In this document: positions 60,491 through 64,000 of the stretch, piece by piece
Layout: each line of letters begins with the position of its first letter
Position numbering within the stretch: position 1 is the first letter of the stretch
DNA from: Paenibacillus bouchesdurhonensis
GTDB taxonomy: Bacteria; Bacillota; Bacilli; Paenibacillales; Paenibacillaceae
NCBI RefSeq assembly: GCF_900155685.1
Contig: NZ_LT732548.1
Span: 3,774,686 to 3,838,685 of the forward strand
Length of the DNA: 64,000 nucleotides
Direction: 5' to 3'
Position numbers and translations under genes: made by a program
The notes under the pieces: model-generated
What the model was told of the DNA's origin: nothing
What the model saw: the letters and a program-made list of their open reading frames with translations, nothing else
Databases searched by the model: none

Positions 60491-61369
60491 TTACAGCATA
60501 ATGTCAAAACGATGAGCAAACCAGACCGGATCAAATTTGCGAATCTTCAAATACTTCTCCCCGGCTGCATCAAACTCTTTCCGATCCGGGCCGACATACT
60601 GTTCTCCATCACATGCCCGTACCAACTCACGAGTCTTAGCAATGATCTCTTCTTCGAAATGCATCCGGGTTAAATTGATCACATCGCTGCCCCAATAAGC
60701 AAGCCGCTCATCCGGCGGGTAGTTATGCCTGAAGACCAGCGTGAGACAGATTTGGGGAACGTAATAGCACACGCGCCCAAGCAGCCAGGTTCTTAAAGAG
60801 AATTCCGCAGTCTCTATTTCCTTTGTAAAGAAACCGTCCTGTAGTCCTCCCAACTCTTGAAAAGTCTGACGGCTCACGGCAAAGCAATCCGAGGAGAGCC
60901 AAGGAATATCACCTTGCTTTGAAACTGCAGGAAAATTATAAATCGAGGCGAACAGTCCCCCCGCTGGAAGCTCACAGCGCTGGATGTTGTCAGGGCGGCC
61001 TTGTGCCGTAAAATCCGGTGTAGTACAATCCGCCCTGCCATGCTGAATCGGCTCCAGCAGCTCCTCCATCCAGCCGTCTTCGAAATACAGCCGAGGGCTG
61101 CAAAAAATCAAATAACTCCCCAATGCATGGAAAGCCCCCAACTGTCGGGAAGATATCCCGCTCTGTGCCTTGAATTTGCGAAGCGGCTTATCAAATTTGT
61201 AGTGAATCAGAAAATCACAACAGCCGTCCACAGAGCCCTCGTCAACGATGATGACTTCATAGCTGGAAGCGACACGAGACACCTTCATGGATTCTAGCGT
61301 TGTCTGTAAATCAATTCCTTCGTTCTGCACCGCTATAATGACGGATACTAGAATAGGTTGAGCAGACAT
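60491..61369 (-). CDS. Glycosyltransferase family 2-like protein
   Basis: The 292-residue protein has a GT-A fold N-terminus (VSVIIAVQNEGIDLQTTLESM, YEVIIVDEGSVDG). The position of the metal-binding DXD reads CSPRLYFEDGW, so the usual Asp-x-Asp is not obvious and activity is uncertain. The SSDCFAVSR and GFFTKEIETAEFSLRTWLLG segments fit the acceptor-side motif of related polypeptide GalNAc-type enzymes. No export or sugar-pathway genes are nearby. RBS is AAGGAGAG. Confidence 0.8.
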   Translation of the reverse strand: MSAQPILVSVIIAVQNEGIDLQTTLESMKVSRVASSYEVIIVDEGSVDGCCDFLIHYKFDKPLRKFKAQSGISSRQLGAFHALGSYLIFCSPRLYFEDGWMEELLEPIQHGRADCTTPDFTAQGRPDNIQRCELPAGGLFASIYNFPAVSKQGDIPWLSSDCFAVSRQTFQELGGLQDGFFTKEIETAEFSLRTWLLGRVCYYVPQICLTLVFRHNYPPDERLAYWGSDVINLTRMHFEEEIIAKTRELVRACDGEQYVGPDRKEFDAAGEKYLKIRKFDPVWFAHRFDIML

Positions 61370-61539
61370 GATTTCTCTCCTTATAAGTGGATATAATAAA
61401 ATATTGAATGGAAATTAAGAAAATTTTACTCATTGGTTACATATTAACCCATTTAACGCTTGGAGTAAATACAAACAAAACTATTAGTATATTATCTTTA
61501 CCTCTCATACTCACTATGGTTAATTACAGGAGGGGTGTT

Positions 61540-61887
61540 ATGGATTATAGATCATTGGGTAAAAGGCTGCGCCAGGAACGTCACAAAATGCATTTGACCC
61601 AGGAAAAGCTCGCCGAGAAGATTGAAGTTTCCGATGCGTACATAGGTCAAATTGAGCGGGGCGAAAGGAGCTTGTCGCTAGAAACTCTTGTTAAACTAGC
61701 GAATCAATTAGGTGTTACCGTTGACTACTTGCTTCACGATTCCATCGAAATCAATGACGACCATTTCCTGAACCAAATCAACCAGATTATGATTCACCGT
61801 TCAGCAAAGGAGAAGCAGTTGGCGCTAGACACAATCAAGATGATATTTACTCACTTAGACGATATGAAAAGTGACAAAGACTCCTGA
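61540..61887 (+). CDS. XRE-family transcriptional regulator
   Basis: The 115-residue protein has an N-terminal helix-turn-helix of the Xre/Cro type (LTQEKLAEKIEVSDAYIGQI) and an acidic helical C-terminal part. I chose ATG 61540, directly behind AGGAGGGG, rather than the long frame starting at 61408, whose extra N-terminus has no RBS. Targets are unknown. Confidence 0.88.
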   Translation: MDYRSLGKRLRQERHKMHLTQEKLAEKIEVSDAYIGQIERGERSLSLETLVKLANQLGVTVDYLLHDSIEINDDHFLNQINQIMIHRSAKEKQLALDTIKMIFTHLDDMKSDKDS

Positions 61888-61925
61888 TATTCCCCATACT
61901 TAAATTAGTTCGCCGTTACATGAAA

Positions 61926-61965
61926 AAAACCTCCGCTTTTCGAAAATTCGAAAAGCGGAGGTTTT
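61926..61965. terminator. Bidirectional terminator
   Basis: AAAACCTCCGCTTTTCGAA and TTCGAAAAGCGGAGGTTTT form a perfect 19-bp stem between converging genes. Confidence 0.9.
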
Positions 61966-61989
61966 CATATTTCTTGAAGCATGGTTACA

Positions 61990-62415
61990 TTAGATAATGG
62001 TTGAGAACACCATCAAAAAGGAGATCAGGATCACACTAACAGATAACAGCATGCTTAAAGTGCGGAGCTTTCCAGCCTCTGCCGCGATATTCTTGTTCTC
62101 GCGGATGCTTCCGATCGCCTGCTTCAACGGTTTAGCTATAATTCCGCCAAGCGCGCCAATGGCTAGGAAGAGAACAACCACTACAATCATCCAAGGTACG
62201 GAATAGTTTCCTTTTCCAATCAAGTATCCTCCGGTCAACAGTTGAATAACTAATCCGATTTGGGCGAAGCGATTCAACGATTTAACTGCGGATAGCGTTC
62301 CTTCTTGAGCTGCTAAGGATAATTTGCTAACCGCACCGAATACAAATGGCAGTACTAAGTAAAAGCCGAGTGCCATAGCACCGATGATATGAAGAAAAAG
62401 CATAACCTGAAACAT
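61990..62415 (-). CDS. Four-helix membrane protein
   Basis: The 141-residue protein has four transmembrane segments (about 3-25, 45-65, 70-92, 115-140) and a polar loop KPLKQAIGSIRENKN. It resembles small DUF2269-like inner-membrane proteins; function unknown. ATG 62415 lies 7 bases after AAGGCGG; the upstream ATG lacks an RBS. Transcribed alone. Confidence 0.65.
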   Translation of the reverse strand: MFQVMLFLHIIGAMALGFYLVLPFVFGAVSKLSLAAQEGTLSAVKSLNRFAQIGLVIQLLTGGYLIGKGNYSVPWMIVVVVLFLAIGALGGIIAKPLKQAIGSIRENKNIAAEAGKLRTLSMLLSVSVILISFLMVFSTII

Positions 62416-62647
62416 GAAACAACCGCCTTCCATTTGTCAATTAGATTGATCACTATATAAGACCTATTATAGCCGTCTAAAAGAAAAACGTCTATCAACG
62501 TATTTTCTGAGGAGCCAGACCTTATCTAAATGGTTATTTTCCTTGCAATGCAATTACAGAACGGTTCAGCTCTGCTGAACGACATGCAATTTTATAATCT
62601 AAGAAAAGAAGGACAACTGTAGAACAGAACTGCCCGTGCTATAGAAA

Positions 62648-62675
62648 AGCAAACCTTCTCCTAGGAGAGGTTTGC
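62648..62675 (-). terminator. Terminator of mdh
   Basis: GCAAACCTTCTCC/GGAGAGGTTTGC stem (one A/A mismatch); minus-strand RNA continues TTTTCTAT. Confidence 0.75.
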
Positions 62676-62709
62676 TCATCTGTCATTTATCGAATGGAGT
62701 TATTACACT

Positions 62710-63651
62710 TTAGCCTTGAACGACTGCGATAACATTGCGTACCGAGTCCGCAGATTTATCAAGCGCTGCCTTCTCTTCCGCCGTCAATTCCAGCTCAAAC
62801 ACTTTCTCAATGCCATTTCCGCCAAGAATAACAGGGACGCCCATGAACAGGTTGTCATAGCCATACTCGCCTTCAAGCAGAGCAATGACCGGAAGAATCC
62901 GTTTCTTATCCTTCAGGATTGCTTCCGTCATTTGGACGATCGATGCAGCTGGCGCGTAGTATGCACTTCCGTTGCCAAGCAGATTGACAATTTCTCCGCC
63001 GCCAACGCGAGTGCGTTGAACGATCGCTTCAATGCGCTCTTTGGAAATCAGCGTGTCGATTGGAATGCCCCCAACGCTGGAGTAACGCACTAGCGGTACC
63101 ATATCGTCGCCGTGGCCGCCAAGCACGAAGCCGCGAACGTCCTCGACCGATACGTTTAGCTCTTGCGCGATAAATGTGCAATAGCGAGCCGTATCGAGAA
63201 CCCCGGATTGACCGATAACGCGATTCTTAGGGAAGCCTAATGTTTGATAAGCCGCATATGTCATGGCATCAACCGGATTGCTTAAAATAATGACGGTTGA
63301 GTTCGGACAATGCTTCTTCACGTTCTCACACACCGAACGAACGATTCCTGCATTCGTGCTTACAAGATCATCACGGCTCATTCCCGGCTTACGGGCAATT
63401 CCCGCCGTAATGATCACGATATCGGAATCGGCAGCATCCTCATAGGAGGATGTTCCTACGATGTTGCTGTCAAACCCCTGAACAGGACTAGCTTCCAACA
63501 TATCAAGCGCCTTGCCCTTAGTCGGATTCTCCAGTTGCGGAATATCCAACAGAACGACATCACCTAGTTCTTTTTGTGCCAGCATAAGCGCAGTGGTCGC
63601 GCCGGTAAATCCGGCGCCGACAACTGTGATTTTATTTCGACGAATGGCCAC
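62710..63651 (-). CDS. mdh: Malate dehydrogenase (LDH-like type)
   Basis: Oxidises malate to oxaloacetate with NAD. The 313-residue protein has the cofactor loop GAGFTGAT, LLDIPQLENPTKGKALDM, substrate-site residues in ARKPGMSRDDL and the catalytic His in LGGHGDDMVPL. I chose GTG 63651 (AIRRNKITVVG), 11 bases behind AGGAGG; the earlier TTG is only 2 bases from the RBS. It lies 20 bases after icd, the conserved Bacillus citC-citH order. Confidence 0.95.
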   Translation of the reverse strand: MAIRRNKITVVGAGFTGATTALMLAQKELGDVVLLDIPQLENPTKGKALDMLEASPVQGFDSNIVGTSSYEDAADSDIVIITAGIARKPGMSRDDLVSTNAGIVRSVCENVKKHCPNSTVIILSNPVDAMTYAAYQTLGFPKNRVIGQSGVLDTARYCTFIAQELNVSVEDVRGFVLGGHGDDMVPLVRYSSVGGIPIDTLISKERIEAIVQRTRVGGGEIVNLLGNGSAYYAPAASIVQMTEAILKDKKRILPVIALLEGEYGYDNLFMGVPVILGGNGIEKVFELELTAEEKAALDKSADSVRNVIAVVQG

Positions 63652-63671
63652 GTTAGTCAAGACCTCCTACA

Positions 63672-64000
63672 TTACATGTTTTTGATGACTTGATCTGCAA
63701 ATTCAGAGCATTTCACTTCCGTAGCACCTTCCATCAAGCGTGCAAAGTCATAAGTAACGGTCTTATTGTTAATCGATGTCTCAAGTCCTTTGTAAATAAG
63801 GTCAGCCGCTTCCTGCCAGCCCAGATGCTCAAGCAACATAACGCCGGACAGAATGACGGAACCTGGGTTAACAACATCCAGATCCGCATATTTAGGAGCA
63901 GTACCATGCGTAGCTTCAAAAATCGCGTGGCCGGTAACATAGTTGATGTTCGCACCCGGCGCGATACCGATTCCACCTACTTGAGCAGCAAGCGCATCAG
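63672..64000 (-). CDS. icd: Isocitrate dehydrogenase, C-terminal part (runs off the window)
   Basis: About 109 C-terminal residues are visible, including GIGIAPGANIN, FEATHGTAPKYA and NPGSVILSGVMLLEHLGW, all characteristic of NADP-dependent isocitrate dehydrogenase. Stop TAA is at 63674-63672. The gene continues upstream beyond 64000. A different frame covering part of this stretch is a shadow. Confidence 0.93.
   Translation of the reverse strand, partial: DALAAQVGGIGIAPGANINYVTGHAIFEATHGTAPKYADLDVVNPGSVILSGVMLLEHLGWQEAADLIYKGLETSINNKTVTYDFARLMEGATEVKCSEFADQVIKNM

Overview
The window comes from an endospore-forming member of the Bacillota, most likely Paenibacillus or a close relative. Evidence is a GerA/GerB/GerC germinant-receptor operon, an alpha/beta-type SASP gene, a tiny YjcZ-type peptide gene, Gram-positive ribosome binding sites, a leucine T-box, and the order icd-mdh-pho-polA-mutM-coaE-nrdR, which resembles Bacillus subtilis but carries inserted phosphate-transport genes. 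This assignment is inference from gene content; no database was searched.

Layout. 1-11.5 kb: a sugar ABC importer with a GH5 glycosidase; a phosphotransferase-fold kinase, a second methionine aminopeptidase and a zinc-finger protein; a MarR-controlled ring-cleaving dioxygenase / LLM monooxygenase operon ending in a decayed flavin reductase; and a GH43 glycosidase. 11.6-21.7 kb, all on the minus strand: an ABC-2 exporter, a PAF-acetylhydrolase-like membrane hydrolase, a two-component system, and a ThiF-like plus YcaO pair (thiazole/oxazole-modified peptide machinery) followed by a 38-residue Gly/Cys/Thr/Ser plus transmembrane peptide. 22-25.5 kb: a deaminase, an unrecognised regulator/nuclease-like gene behind a terminated leader, a nitroreductase with a divergent MerR gene, and a decayed siderophore-binding-protein fragment. 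25.9-29.8 kb: the ger operon, whose first gene carries a one-base frameshift. 30-34.6 kb: tRNA-Ala, a secreted repeat protein and T-box-controlled leuA. 34.6-40.6 kb: a SNF2/SWIM helicase, a DedA protein, a His-rich protein and a PadR regulator.

40.7-64 kb is housekeeping and phosphate homeostasis: pstSCAB, nrdR, a SASP gene, a lytic transglycosylase, coaE, mutM, a tandem hairpin-rich repeat, polA, phoU, a second pstB, a soluble CBS-MCP protein, phoP, phoR, class I fumarase, YfbR-type nucleotidase, a stress SDR, a glycosyltransferase, an XRE regulator, mdh and the 3' end of icd. Three promoters (pstS, pstB2-phoU, phoP) carry PhoP boxes with the same geometry: TTTACA-like repeats every 11 bp, with the last box 9 bp from the -10. 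The Pst and Pho genes therefore form one visible regulon.

The most interesting region is the YcaO locus with its downstream tiny membrane peptide. Other points of note are the shared Pho-box geometry, the phoR-before-phoP order, the tandem structured repeat, AACGGTT sites spaced about 50 bp apart, two terminated leader/ncRNA candidates, and several gene remnants. Start codons were often moved from the longest frame to the codon with a proper ribosome binding site; the reasons are given per entry.
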